A stretch of DNA of 64,000 nt from Rhodospirillum sp. (GTDB taxonomy: Bacteria > Pseudomonadota > Alphaproteobacteria > Rhodospirillales > Rhodospirillaceae). Below the pieces are notes generated by a model. It ran no database searches and had not been told where the DNA came from. It saw nothing but the letters and a program-made list of their open reading frames with translations. The stretch is taken from positions 1 through 64,000 of the forward strand of contig JAIOYK010000019.1 in assembly GCA_021741145.1 (NCBI GenBank), read 5' to 3'. The translations under genes were made by a program, and so were the position numbers. Of the stretch, positions 44,461-55,042 are shown piece by piece (positions within the stretch are counted from its first letter, which is position 1; every line of letters starts with the position of its first letter).

Positions 44461-45369
44461 TCACGGCGGATCGACCGCCCCCAGGACAAGAGTCGCCACC
44501 AACGGTCGCACCAACACCAAACCATGCCGTAAGGCAATGGAGGGAGGCTTGGTCCTGGCATGGGCCAAGCCAATGGACCGGGTGATGGGCGGATCGACGA
44601 TGGACAGCACGCGCACGCCCCGCCCCTCCGGCGCCTGCCGAGCCACCCGAGGCGAGACAATGGAGCACCCCCGTCCCCGGGCCACCAGGGCGACGATATG
44701 GTCCAGGGCGTCGATCTCCAGGGGCACCTGGGACACCAGCCCCGCGGCGGCGAAGGCGCGTTCCACCTCCGCCCTTAGGCCATGGGGAGCGCCCGGCAGG
44801 ATCAGGGGCCGGGCCGCGGCCTCCGCGAGCGTCACCTGGTCGGGCGCCGGATCGCCCCGGGGGACCACGAGGGCCAGGCTTTCCGTCGCCAGGGGCTCCA
44901 CGGCCAGATCGGCCCCGTCCTCGCCATTGAAGACCAACCCCAAGTCAATGGTTCCTTCCCGCAACCAGGCGAGGATATGACCAGACAGGCCCTCCACGAT
45001 GCGGGGACGGACCCGGGGCAGACGCTCACACAACAGTTCGACCAGGGGCAGACTCACCATCCGGCCGAGGGACGTGGGGACGCCAATGGACAAATCACCC
45101 GACGGGTCATCCCCCAGGGCGCGGATCCGCTCCGAAAGACCCTCCCACTCGGCGACCATGCGCCGTCCCTCCCGGGCGAGCACGGCCCCCTCCTCCGTCA
45201 CCGCCACGCCCCGGGGCAGGCGGGACAACAGGTCCGTGCCCAAGTCCTCCTCCAACCGCCGCAGGCTCTGGGAGAGCGCCGGTTGGGCCACATGCAGGCG
45301 CCGCGCCGCCTCCGAGAAGGAGCCCGCGTCCACCACCGCCAGAAAGTACCGCATTTGTTTGATGTCCAT
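44461..45369 (-). CDS. LysR-family transcriptional regulator
   Basis: A 302-residue LysR protein. The HTH is in the first 65 residues (MRYFLAVVDAGSFSEAARRL HVAQPALSQSLRRLEEDLG in two parts), followed by the periplasmic-binding-like effector domain (LSIGVPTSLGRMVSLPLVEL; LALVVPRGDPAPD; GRGCSIVSPRVARQA). It is divergent from glutaryl-CoA dehydrogenase and is most likely its regulator, like GcdR in other proteobacteria. The inferred effector would be glutarate or glutaryl-CoA. It ends 15 nt from the MFS gene stop (convergent). Confidence 0.92.
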   Translation of the reverse strand: MDIKQMRYFLAVVDAGSFSEAARRLHVAQPALSQSLRRLEEDLGTDLLSRLPRGVAVTEEGAVLAREGRRMVAEWEGLSERIRALGDDPSGDLSIGVPTSLGRMVSLPLVELLCERLPRVRPRIVEGLSGHILAWLREGTIDLGLVFNGEDGADLAVEPLATESLALVVPRGDPAPDQVTLAEAAARPLILPGAPHGLRAEVERAFAAAGLVSQVPLEIDALDHIVALVARGRGCSIVSPRVARQAPEGRGVRVLSIVDPPITRSIGLAHARTKPPSIALRHGLVLVRPLVATLVLGAVDPP

Positions 45370-45380
45370 GGGACAAGCAT

Positions 45381-45406
45381 ATCAAGAATTGATGGATCTT
45401 ATAAGA
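45381..45406. promoter_or_regulatory. Paired palindromes, probable LysR-regulator sites
   Basis: ATCAA-GAA-TTGAT (45381-45393) and the perfect 10-bp palindrome TCTTATAAGA (45397-45406) lie in the 119-bp divergent region between the LysR gene and glutaryl-CoA dehydrogenase, next to the LysR start. A T-N(n)-A dyad close to the regulator's own start is the usual recognition site of the family. Confidence 0.5.
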
Positions 45407-45488
45407 AAACTGTTTTGGACTTATGGGTTGGGGCGCGCCACACTGCGCGCCAGTTCGAACTTTCAAGAAACGCAGGGAGCATTCGCCC

Positions 45489-46676
45489 ATGTCCTCCGCC
45501 CCGATTTCCAACTGGGACGACATCCTCGACCTCGATGGCCAATTGTCCGAGGAGGAGCGCCTGATCCGCGACAGCGCCCGGTCCTATTGTCAGGATAAGT
45601 TGATGCCCCGGGTGCTGGAGGCCAACCGCCACGAAATCTTCCACCGGGAGATCATGACGGAAATGGGCGAGATGGGCCTGCTTGGCCCCACCATCCCCGA
45701 GGAATTCGGCGGCCCCGGCGTCAACCACGTCGCCTATGGCCTGATCGCCCGGGAAGTGGAGCGGGTCGATAGCGGCTATCGGTCGGCCATGAGTGTCCAG
45801 TCCTCGCTGGTGATGCACCCCATTTACGCCTATGGCTCCGACGAGCAGAAGAAGACATGGCTACCCGTCCTGGCCCGTGGTGAAAAGGTCGGCTGCTTCG
45901 GCTTGACCGAGCCCGACCACGGCTCCGACCCCGGTGGCATGAAGACCCGAGCGCGTAAGACCCCGGGGGGCTACACGCTCACCGGCAACAAGATGTGGAT
46001 CACCAACAGCCCCATCGCCGATGTCGCCGTGGTCTGGGCCAAGTCCGAGGCCCACGACGGCAAGATCAAGGGGTTCCTGGTCGAGCGTGGCATGAAGGGG
46101 TTCTCGACGCCGAAGATCGAAGGCAAGTTCTCGCTCCGCGCCTCGATCACCGGCGAGATCGTCCTGGACGGCTGCGAAGTGCCCGAGTCCAACCTGCTGC
46201 CCGGCGCGTCCGGGTTGGGCGGCCCCTTCGGCTGCCTCAACAAGGCCCGGTATGGCATTTCCTGGGGCGCGCTTGGCGCCGCTGAATTCTGCTGGCATGC
46301 CGCCCGCCAGTACACCCTGGACCGCCAACAGTTTGGCCGCCCCTTGGCCCAGACCCAACTGATCCAGAAGAAACTCGCCGACATGATGACCGAGATTTCC
46401 CTGGGCTTGCAGGGATCCCTCCAGGTGGGGCGCCTGCTCGACGCCGGAAAGGCCCAGCCCGAGGCGATTTCGCTGGTGAAGCGCAACAATGCGGGCAAGG
46501 CCCTCGATATCGCCCGCATGTCCCGGGACATGCATGGCGGCAATGGCGTGGCCGACGAGTTCCATGTGATCCGCCACGCCATGAACCTGGAAGCCGTCAA
46601 CACCTATGAAGGCACCCACGATATCCACGCCTTGATCCTCGGTCGGGCGCAGACCGGGTTGCAGGCGTTCCTGTAG
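45489..46676 (+). CDS. gcdH: Glutaryl-CoA dehydrogenase
   Basis: A 395-residue flavoprotein that oxidises and decarboxylates glutaryl-CoA to crotonyl-CoA. It is close to family length and carries the GCDH-specific segments: [80 protein letters not shown] and the catalytic Glu in [20 protein letters not shown]. The ATG at 45489 follows GGGAG. It pairs with a CaiB/BaiF CoA-transferase gene downstream and a divergent LysR gene, a standard glutarate/lysine/tryptophan degradation set. Confidence 0.95.
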   Translation: MSSAPISNWDDILDLDGQLSEEERLIRDSARSYCQDKLMPRVLEANRHEIFHREIMTEMGEMGLLGPTIPEEFGGPGVNHVAYGLIAREVERVDSGYRSAMSVQSSLVMHPIYAYGSDEQKKTWLPVLARGEKVGCFGLTEPDHGSDPGGMKTRARKTPGGYTLTGNKMWITNSPIADVAVVWAKSEAHDGKIKGFLVERGMKGFSTPKIEGKFSLRASITGEIVLDGCEVPESNLLPGASGLGGPFGCLNKARYGISWGALGAAEFCWHAARQYTLDRQQFGRPLAQTQLIQKKLADMMTEISLGLQGSLQVGRLLDAGKAQPEAISLVKRNNAGKALDIARMSRDMHGGNGVADEFHVIRHAMNLEAVNTYEGTHDIHALILGRAQTGLQAFL

Positions 46677-46683
46677 GAGGCCT

Positions 46684-46717
46684 TTGGGGGCTCCCGCCCC
46701 CAAGCCCATCCGTTTTT
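46684..46717 (+). terminator. Terminator after glutaryl-CoA dehydrogenase
   Basis: TTGGGGGC (46684-46691) pairs with GCCCCCAA (46696-46703), and CGTTTTTTC follows 7 nt later. It may reduce read-through into the CoA-transferase gene. Confidence 0.6.
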
Positions 46718-46726
46718 TCATTGGTC

Positions 46727-46746
46727 ATTCCCACGCACGCGGGAAT
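46727..46746. repeat. dRS3-like repeat ATTCCC-N8-GGGAAT
   Basis: ATTCCC-ACGCACGC-GGGAAT within GGTCATTCCC...GGGAATCCAGG. This is the exact form of a widespread intergenic repeat (known as dRS3 in Neisseria). It is the only copy I saw in the window. Confidence 0.65.
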
Positions 46747-46784
46747 CCAGGGAGAGGCGGTCGTTTCTGAAAAGAAAAATGGAG

Positions 46785-46840
46785 GTTTGGAGGCATCGCC
46801 TCCAAACGGGCGTGGGCGGTCGCCCACTGGCCGAAGGCCA
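46785..46840. repeat. Cluster of three small perfect hairpins before the CoA-transferase gene
   Basis: GTTTGGAGGC/GCCTCCAAAC (46785-46794, 46798-46807), GTGGGCG/CGCCCAC (46812-46818, 46821-46827) and TGGCC/GGCCA (46828-46832, 46836-46840) follow each other within 56 bp. They end 14 bp before the ATG and cover the place where a ribosome-binding site would be expected, so they may reduce translation or mark a repeat-element insertion. Confidence 0.75.
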
Positions 46841-46854
46841 CTACGGAGTTTCCC

Positions 46855-48078
46855 ATGTCCCTCCCCCTCACCGGCATCCGCGTCCTCGACCTCTCCCGCA
46901 TCCTGGCCGGCCCCTGGGCGGGTCAGGCCCTGGCCGACCTGGGAGCGGAAGTGATCAAGGTGGAGCGGCCCAAGGTGGGTGACGACACCCGGTCCTGGGG
47001 ACCTCCCTTCCTCAAGGATGACGACGGGCGGGAGACCACCGACGCCGTCTATTACCTCGCGGCGAACCGGGGCAAGAAGTCCGTCACCATCGACATGGCC
47101 CAGCCCAAGGGGCAGGAGTTGATCCGCGCGCTGGCCAAACGCTCCCATATCGTCCTGGAGAACTTCAAGGTGGGCGGTCTGGCCAAATACGGCCTGGATT
47201 ACGCCAGCCTGTCGACCCTCAATCCGGCGCTCGTCTATTGCTCCATCACCGGCTTTGGCCAAACCGGCCCCTATGCGGAGCGGGCGGGTTACGACGCCAT
47301 GATCCAGGCCATGAGTGGCCTGATGAGCGTCACCGGAGAGCCCGACGGCGCGCCGGGCGGTGGCCCCATGAAAGTGGGCCTCGCCGTGACGGATATCCTG
47401 ACGGGGCTCTACGCGGCGCTTGGCGTGGTGGCCGCGGCGCGCGACGCGGAAAAGACGGGACAGGGCCGTTATATCGACTTGGCGCTGATGGATACGGCGG
47501 TGGCCTGCATGGCCAATCAGGCCATGAACTGGCTGGGTGGGGGCGTGGTGCCGGGACGCCTGGGCACGGCCCACCCCAACATCGTGCCCTATCAGGCCGT
47601 GCCGACCAAGGACGGCCACCTGATGCTGGCCGTGGGGAACGATGGCCAATTCACCCGCCTTTGCGCCGCCGGAGGGCACCCCGATCTGCCCGAGGATCCC
47701 CGCTTCACCCGCAACCGGGACCGGGTAGCCAACCGGGAGGCGGTGATGGTGGCTCTGCTGCCCATGATGGCCGAGAAAACCACGGATGAATGGATCGTGG
47801 TTCTAGAGAAAGAGGGCGTACCCTGTGGCCCCATCAACACCCTGGACCGGGTGTTCGAGGACCCCCAGGTGATCGCCCGGGGCCTGCGCCAGGACGCGCC
47901 CCATCCGGTCGCGGGCACGGCGCCGACCGTTCGGAGCCCCCTAAGGATGGAGGGCGACAAAGCCCCCATGCCTCAAGCCCCGCCAACCCTGGGCCAACAT
48001 ACGCGGGATGTGCTCGGCGGCGTTCTCGGCTTGAATGACGAGACCCTTCAGTCTCTTTCAGATCAAGGAATTATCTGA
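46855..48078 (+). CDS. CaiB/BaiF family CoA-transferase (probably glutarate CoA-transferase)
   Basis: A 407-residue class III CoA-transferase. Family hallmarks are VLDLSRILAGPWAGQALADL, GAEVIKVERP, the catalytic Asp in GYDAMIQAMSGLMSVTGEPD, and QGRYIDLALMDTAVACMANQ. Next to gcdH it most likely moves CoA between succinyl-CoA and glutarate, as in the mammalian SUGCT/C7orf10 enzyme; this is inference from context. The upstream 170 bp hold a terminator and repeat hairpins, so it may have its own promoter. Confidence 0.9.
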   Translation: MSLPLTGIRVLDLSRILAGPWAGQALADLGAEVIKVERPKVGDDTRSWGPPFLKDDDGRETTDAVYYLAANRGKKSVTIDMAQPKGQELIRALAKRSHIVLENFKVGGLAKYGLDYASLSTLNPALVYCSITGFGQTGPYAERAGYDAMIQAMSGLMSVTGEPDGAPGGGPMKVGLAVTDILTGLYAALGVVAAARDAEKTGQGRYIDLALMDTAVACMANQAMNWLGGGVVPGRLGTAHPNIVPYQAVPTKDGHLMLAVGNDGQFTRLCAAGGHPDLPEDPRFTRNRDRVANREAVMVALLPMMAEKTTDEWIVVLEKEGVPCGPINTLDRVFEDPQVIARGLRQDAPHPVAGTAPTVRSPLRMEGDKAPMPQAPPTLGQHTRDVLGGVLGLNDETLQSLSDQGII

Positions 48079-48189
48079 GAACACCGTCTTCCACGCCATT
48101 CCCCCTTTCGGGGGATAGCGTCGGCCAGGGGGGCGCCTCTCCCCAGGTGGCTCCCTGGTCGTTCCAAACGCTCACTGCCTTCGACGGTA

Positions 48190-48405
48190 TTACCGCCGCA
48201 TCTCCTGGCGCCGCTTCTCGATCACATAGGCCAGCTTACGGGCGGCGTTCTGCTTCAGGCTAAACAAACCGATCGAGGCTGGCCCCACCATGACGGCCTC
48301 TATTCCAGTATCGGCGCAAATGGCGCAGACACGCATATAGGCCCCATTGCGCTTGATCTCGTAAAGGATCTCCCGGGGTAAGGGAGGGAGGGGAGGATCG
48401 GCCAT
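48190..48405 (-). CDS. Small conserved alphaproteobacterial protein (DUF6898-like)
   Basis: A 71-residue protein. REILYEIKRNGAYMRVCAIC, followed by DTGIEAVMVGPASIGLFSLK and AARKLAYVIEKRRQEMR, gives a two-strand then helix pattern that I associate with a small alphaproteobacterial domain of unknown function (DUF6898, from memory). AGGACAGAG precedes the ATG. It is downstream of, and separated by a terminator from, the 3-hydroxyisobutyrate dehydrogenase gene, so it is probably an independent unit. Confidence 0.65.
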   Translation of the reverse strand: MADPPLPPLPREILYEIKRNGAYMRVCAICADTGIEAVMVGPASIGLFSLKQNAARKLAYVIEKRRQEMRR

Positions 48406-48426
48406 GGCTCTGTCCTAAAAAACGAT

Positions 48427-48450
48427 AGGGGAGCCCGAACGGGCTCCCCT
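48427..48450 (-). terminator. Terminator of the valine-catabolism operon
   Basis: AGGGGAGCCC (48427-48436) and GGGCTCCCCT (48441-48450) form a perfect 10-bp stem with a 4-nt loop. Read on the minus strand it is followed by ATCGTTTTTT, and it lies 28 bp past the 3-hydroxyisobutyrate dehydrogenase stop. Confidence 0.88.
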
Positions 48451-48477
48451 CATATTTGGCATGAAAAAGGGCGAATG

Positions 48478-49368
48478 TCAGGCGTCGCCGTCGATCATTT
48501 TAATGATTCCGGAGAAATCCATCCCGCCATTCCCCGCGTTGCAGAACAGGCTGTAGAGGGATTCCGCGGCCGATCCCAGGGGCGTGGCGGCGTCGACCTG
48601 GGCGGCGGCTTCCTGGGCCAGCTTCAGGTCCTTCAGCATCATCGCCGCGGCGAACCCGGGCTGGTAATCGCGGTTGGCCGGGGTGGTCGGCACCGGGCCG
48701 GGAACCGGGCAGTAGCTCGTCATGGACCAGCTCTGGCCCGAGGCCTTGGAGCTGATGTCGAACAGTTTCTGGGCGTCCAGACCCAGGCGTTTGGCCAGCA
48801 TGAAGGCCTCGCAGGTGCCCAGCATGGTGATGCCCAGCAGCATGTTGTTGCAGATCTTCGCCGCTTGACCGTTTCCGGAGTCTCCGGCATGAACAATGGT
48901 GCCGCCCATGATGTCCAGGAAGGGCTTGGCCGCCGTGAAGGCCTCCTCGGGGCCGCCGACCATGAAGGTCAAGGTTCCAGCCGCCGCGCCCGCGGTGCCG
49001 CCGGACACGGGCGCGTCCACCATGGGCAGACCCGCCGCCTTGGCCGCCGCCCCCACGGCGCGGGCGCTGGCCACGTCGATGGTCGAGCAATCGATCAGCA
49101 GAGTTCCAGCCGACGCGTTTTCGATCACGCCGCCCTCGCCCTCGTAGACGCCGCGCACATGCTTGCCCGCGGGCAGCATGCTCACGACGACATCGACACA
49201 TCGAGCCGCCTCGCCCGGGCCGCCCGCCAGCGTCGCCCCGGCGTCCCCGGCGGCCTTCATGGCATCGGCCGACAGGTCGAAGACCGCGCAGTCATGCCCG
49301 GCCTTCAACAGGTTTAACACCATGGGGCCGCCCATGTTGCCCAGACCGATAAATGCCACCTTCGCCAT
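48478..49368 (-). CDS. mmsB: 3-Hydroxyisobutyrate dehydrogenase
   Basis: A 296-residue NAD-dependent enzyme of valine degradation (3-hydroxyisobutyrate to methylmalonate semialdehyde). It has the Rossmann start VAFIGLGNMGGPMVLNLLKA, the substrate motif DAPVSGGTAGAAAGTLTFMV, and the catalytic Lys region GNGQAAKICNNMLLGITMLG; the C-terminus has RDYQPGFAAAMMLKDLKLAQ. AGGAGG is 5 nt before the second of two tandem ATGs, so 49368 is preferred over 49371. It is the last gene of the acyl-CoA dehydrogenase-hydrolase-dehydrogenase operon. Confidence 0.95.
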   Translation of the reverse strand: MAKVAFIGLGNMGGPMVLNLLKAGHDCAVFDLSADAMKAAGDAGATLAGGPGEAARCVDVVVSMLPAGKHVRGVYEGEGGVIENASAGTLLIDCSTIDVASARAVGAAAKAAGLPMVDAPVSGGTAGAAAGTLTFMVGGPEEAFTAAKPFLDIMGGTIVHAGDSGNGQAAKICNNMLLGITMLGTCEAFMLAKRLGLDAQKLFDISSKASGQSWSMTSYCPVPGPVPTTPANRDYQPGFAAAMMLKDLKLAQEAAAQVDAATPLGSAAESLYSLFCNAGNGGMDFSGIIKMIDGDA

Positions 49369-49418
49369 CATTTCCTCCTCGGACTTTTCCGTGTTTATAA
49401 AGCGGTGTCTCTGTTTAC

Positions 49419-50483
49419 TTAAATTTCGTCGAACGTGATTTCATCACCCGGACGGGGCGCGAACAGACCCTCGACGACCGCCACATCCACCTCGGCGAGA
49501 GAGGCATTTGACCATTTGGGCGCATTGTCCTTATCCACCAGAACCGCCCGGATCCCCTCGATGAAATCGAATTGACGGGTGATGCGGGGGGCAACCCGGA
49601 ACTCCAGCTCCATGCAGGCATCGAAGTCCAGAGCCGCGCCCGCCATCATCTGTTGAAAGGTCGCCAGGCAAGCAAAGGGAGACTTTGTCAGCAGCAGGGC
49701 CTTGGTCTTGGCCGCCCATTCGGTCCCTTCCGCCTCAAGGCGTTCCAGAATTTGGGCGACGCTTTCCACGTCTCCAAAAACCCGATCGATATCCGCCCGA
49801 ACCGCGGCCAGGGACGCCATACCGGGATCTTCGTGGAAGCCCTTGACCACGACCTCCACGTCCGTGGCGTCGGTCGCGTCGCTCTCCCGCAAGGCTCCCT
49901 TCAGGGCCTCGAGCTTGTCGGAGGGCACATGGTATTGGCAGACGCCCACATACAAACTATCCGCGGCCTTCAGTCGTGCGCCCGTGAGCGCCAGATAGAG
50001 GCCGATCCCGCCCTCGCAGCGGGGTAGGAAATAAGTGCCACCCACGTCGGGGACCATGCCGATCCCCGTTTCGGGCATGGCGAACAGAATCCGCTCCGTC
50101 GCCACCCGTAGGGTCCCATGAACGGAGAGGCCCACCCCGCCGCCCATGGTGATGCCGTCCAGCAGGGCGACATAGGGCTTGGGGTAGGTCTTGATCAGCC
50201 GGTTGAGGCGGTATTCCTCCCGGAAGAAGGCATCGATGGTCGGCTGGTCGTCCGCCAGGGCGGCATCGTAAACCTTGCGCACATCGCCCCCGGCGCAGAA
50301 GGCCTTTTCGCCCGCGCCCTCGATGAGCACCATGCGCACCGACGGGTCCCTGGCCCAGGCGCGCATTTGCGGGTCCATGGCCCGGATCTTGGTCAGGTTC
50401 AGCGCATTCAGGGCCTTGGGGCGGTTCAGGGTGATGAGGCCAACGCCATCGGTGACGTCAAACAGGATCTCTTCCTCGGCCAT
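49419..50483 (-). CDS. 3-Hydroxyisobutyryl-CoA hydrolase (crotonase family)
   Basis: A 354-residue protein, the length of HIBCH (ordinary hydratases are about 260). Segments are LITLNRPKALNALNLTKIRA, EKAFCAGGDVRKVYD, LLDGITMGGGVGLSVHGTLR, AMPETGIGMVPDVGGTYFLP with the catalytic Glu/Asp, and a hydrolase-specific C-terminal part (FQQMMAGAALDFDACMELEF; DFIEGIRAVLVDKDNAPKW). It cleaves CoA from 3-hydroxyisobutyryl-CoA, the step before mmsB. AAGGGAAGGA precedes the ATG. Confidence 0.93.
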   Translation of the reverse strand: MAEEEILFDVTDGVGLITLNRPKALNALNLTKIRAMDPQMRAWARDPSVRMVLIEGAGEKAFCAGGDVRKVYDAALADDQPTIDAFFREEYRLNRLIKTYPKPYVALLDGITMGGGVGLSVHGTLRVATERILFAMPETGIGMVPDVGGTYFLPRCEGGIGLYLALTGARLKAADSLYVGVCQYHVPSDKLEALKGALRESDATDATDVEVVVKGFHEDPGMASLAAVRADIDRVFGDVESVAQILERLEAEGTEWAAKTKALLLTKSPFACLATFQQMMAGAALDFDACMELEFRVAPRITRQFDFIEGIRAVLVDKDNAPKWSNASLAEVDVAVVEGLFAPRPGDEITFDEI

Positions 50484-50518
50484 GGGGGTCCTTCCCTTTG
50501 GAATGTGAACTTCGGTGA

Positions 50519-51661
50519 TCAGCCGGAGACGATGCGGCGGCCAACGATCACGCGCATGATCTCGTTGGAGCCCTCGAGGATGCGATGGACCCGCAGGTCC
50601 CGCAGGATGCGCTCCACCGGATACTCCCGGATATAGCCATAGCCGCCGTGCAGTTGCAGGGCCTCGTCGCAGACCTGAAAGCCCACGTCCGTGGCCAGAC
50701 GCTTGGCCATGGCGCAGAACTGGGTGGCCCGGGGGTCCTTGGCGTCGAGCAGGGAGGCCGCCTTGTGCAGCAAAAGGCGGGCGCTCTCGAGCTCCGTGGC
50801 CATGTCGGCGAGCTTGAACTGGGTCGCCTGGAACTCGGCGATGGCCTTGCCGAACTGCTTGCGCTCCCGCACATGGGTCAGGGCCGCGTCCATGGCGCCC
50901 CGGGCTCCCCCCAGGGAGCAGGCACCGATGTTCAACCGTCCGCCGTCCAGGCCCATCATGGCGATCTTGAAGCCCTCGCCCTCCGCGCCCAGGCGGTTCG
51001 CGACAGGCACGCGGAGGGTATCGAACATCACCGCGCAGGTGGGCTGGCTGTTCCAGCCCATTTTGACCTCCTGCTTGCCGAAGGACAGACCCTCCCGGTC
51101 CTTCTCGACAACGAAGGTGGAGATGCCCTTCGGGCCATCCGCGCCGGTCCGTGCCATCACCACATAGATATCGGAGCGCCCGCCGCCGGAAATAAACGCC
51201 TTCTGGCCGTTCAGAACATAGTGATCCCCGTCCCGCTCCGCCCGGGTCCGCAGGGAAGCGGCATCGGACCCCGCCCCCGGCTCCGTCAGGCAGTAGCTGG
51301 CGAAATGCTCCATGGAGCAGAGATTCGGCAGGAATTTTTGCCGCGTGTCCTGGGATCCGAACCGATCGATCATCCAGGAGGCCATGTTGTGGATGGACAG
51401 ATAGGCCGCCGTCGAGGGGCAGACCGCCGCCAGTTCCTCGAAGATCAGGGCCGCGTCCAGTCGGGTCAGACCGGAGCCCCCAACGTCATCCCCAACGTAT
51501 ATCCCCGCCAGCCCCAGGGCCGCGGCGGCGCGCAGGGTGTCCTCGGGGAAAATCTTCTTTTCGTCCCAATCCCCCGCGTGGGGCGCCATTTCATGGGTGG
51601 CGAAATCCCGCGCCATGTCCTGGAATTGGACCTGCTCCTCGGTGAGTTGGAAATCCACCAC
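50519..51661 (-). CDS. Acyl-CoA dehydrogenase, probably isobutyryl-CoA dehydrogenase
   Basis: A 380-residue acyl-CoA dehydrogenase: FEELAAVCPSTAAYLSIHNM, SYCLTEPGAGSDAASLRTRA, KMGWNSQPTCAVMFDTLRVP, QLHGGYGYIREYPVERILRD, and the catalytic Glu in ILEGSNEIMRVIVGRRI. The signature with SIHNMASWMIDRFG fits isobutyryl-CoA dehydrogenase (ACAD8 type). It heads the valine operon with the hydrolase and mmsB. The start is GTG at 51661 (GGGGAGAACG upstream); a second GTG follows directly. A palindrome TGACGT-TT-ACGTCA lies about 95 bp upstream. Confidence 0.93.
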   Translation of the reverse strand: MVDFQLTEEQVQFQDMARDFATHEMAPHAGDWDEKKIFPEDTLRAAAALGLAGIYVGDDVGGSGLTRLDAALIFEELAAVCPSTAAYLSIHNMASWMIDRFGSQDTRQKFLPNLCSMEHFASYCLTEPGAGSDAASLRTRAERDGDHYVLNGQKAFISGGGRSDIYVVMARTGADGPKGISTFVVEKDREGLSFGKQEVKMGWNSQPTCAVMFDTLRVPVANRLGAEGEGFKIAMMGLDGGRLNIGACSLGGARGAMDAALTHVRERKQFGKAIAEFQATQFKLADMATELESARLLLHKAASLLDAKDPRATQFCAMAKRLATDVGFQVCDEALQLHGGYGYIREYPVERILRDLRVHRILEGSNEIMRVIVGRRIVSG

Positions 51662-51755
51662 CGTTCTCCCCTATCCAATCTTTTTCGTTTCCCGACCTTT
51701 GGCCGATGATTGCATGGACTATAACGTCGCCCCCCCTTGGGCGGAAGGCCCTTAC

Positions 51756-51769
51756 TGACGTTTACGTCA
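51756..51769. promoter_or_regulatory. Palindrome TGACGT-TT-ACGTCA in the valine operon/metY divergent region
   Basis: A perfect inverted repeat between the acyl-CoA dehydrogenase gene (minus) and metY (plus). The form resembles sites I recall for MerR-type regulators of branched-chain amino acid and fatty acid catabolism (LiuR-like); the match is from memory. No such regulator is in the window. Confidence 0.5.
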
Positions 51770-51796
51770 AGACACCCCCTGTGGTGAAATGCTACT

Positions 51797-51819
51797 ACAC
51801 GATATTCGTGTTTTTTTTT
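51797..51819 (+). terminator. Terminator-like hairpin in the metY leader
   Basis: ACACGA (51797-51802) and TCGTGT (51806-51811) enclose TAT and are followed by a run of T (51811-51819). Upstream, TGTGGT/ACTACA (about 51780-51799) can form an alternative stem using part of the same sequence. The structure points toward metY and lies 100 bp before its ATG, as an attenuator would. Confidence 0.55.
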
Positions 51820-51919
51820 ATAATTTCACACACCTGAGAACTTTTCCTTGATTCCCGTCCATCATTGGCTATCCATGGAACAGCTGCTCTCCTCTAAACC
51901 GACAAAAGGACGTCCAAGA

Positions 51920-54267
<2,348 letters not shown>

Positions 54268-54306
54268 GCTCCGTGACCGGGGCTCCGCCGATGCTCCGTG
54301 ACCCCG

Positions 54307-54330
54307 CCGGGGAGGGCACGGCCTCCCCGG
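54307..54330. repeat. GC-rich hairpin in a repeat-like spacer
   Basis: CCGGGGAGG (54307-54315) and CCTCCCCGG (54322-54330) form a 9-bp stem. Just upstream GCTCCGTGACC occurs twice (about 54268-54278 and 54293-54303). It could serve as a hemB terminator without T tract or be a repeat relic. Confidence 0.55.
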
Positions 54331-54358
54331 ACCCCGCGAAGCTGGAAAGGAAACCCGA

Positions 54359-55042
54359 ATGGCCGGTTGTGGATGTTCCTGTTCGCCACCGCCCCCCGAC
54401 GGGACTGGCTTGCGCCGGATCCTTTGGATCGCGCTGATCATCAATGCCGTCATGTTCGGGGTCGAAGGGGTGGGCGGATATCTCGCCCAATCGGTTTCCG
54501 TTCAAGCCGATGGGCTCGATTTCCTGGGAGACGCCATGAATTATGGGGTCAGTCTCGCCGTCCTGTCCCTCTCCTTGCGGGTTCGCGCCCTGTCCGCCCT
54601 GGCGAAGGGGGCCACCATGGGCGCCTTCGGACTCTTCGTCATCGCGCGGACCGCTTGGTTCCTCTGGACCGGGTCCCTCCCCGACGCCCCCCTCATGGGC
54701 GGCATCGGGCTCGCCGCCCTGGCCGCGAACCTGTCCGTCGCCCTGATGGTTTTCCGCCTGCGAACCGGGGATTCAAATCTACGCTCCGTCTGGATCTGTT
54801 CCCGCAACGACGCCCTATCGAACATCGCCGTCATCCTCGCCGCCACGGGGGTTTTCGCCTCCGGCGCCGCCTGGCCGGATTTGGCCGTGGCCGCCCTCAT
54901 GGCTGGTCTATCCCTACAAGGGGCCTGGAGCGTCATCGCCCACGCCCGCCGTGACCTGACAAACGCCCAACTCACGGCGGGTGCCAGGCAGGAGAAAGCG
55001 CCCCCTCAGGCCGTCAGGAAAGCGACCACCGGATCGATCTGA
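54359..55042 (+). CDS. Cation diffusion facilitator family transporter
   Basis: A 227-residue membrane protein with about six TM helices of the CDF type. The N-terminus carries a metal-binding-like motif (MAGCGCSCSPPPP). TM2 contains the family motif FGVEGVGGYLAQSVSVQADG LDFLGDAMNY with Asp residues, and TM5 has RNDALSNIAVILAATGVF, the second metal-site Asp. It lacks the usual C-terminal cytoplasmic domain (about 80 residues). The substrate may be Zn, Co or Cd. GGAAAGGAAA precedes the ATG. Its 3' end overlaps the convergent hydrolase gene by 37 bp. Confidence 0.85.
   Translation: MAGCGCSCSPPPPDGTGLRRILWIALIINAVMFGVEGVGGYLAQSVSVQADGLDFLGDAMNYGVSLAVLSLSLRVRALSALAKGATMGAFGLFVIARTAWFLWTGSLPDAPLMGGIGLAALAANLSVALMVFRLRTGDSNLRSVWICSRNDALSNIAVILAATGVFASGAAWPDLAVAALMAGLSLQGAWSVIAHARRDLTNAQLTAGARQEKAPPQAVRKATTGSI

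Noticed and set aside
51780-51919. SAM-II/SAM-V riboswitch in the metY leader
   Set aside because: The expected conserved loops and the GCUAAAA(A)GG pseudoknot strand are not present; only a terminator-like hairpin is supported.
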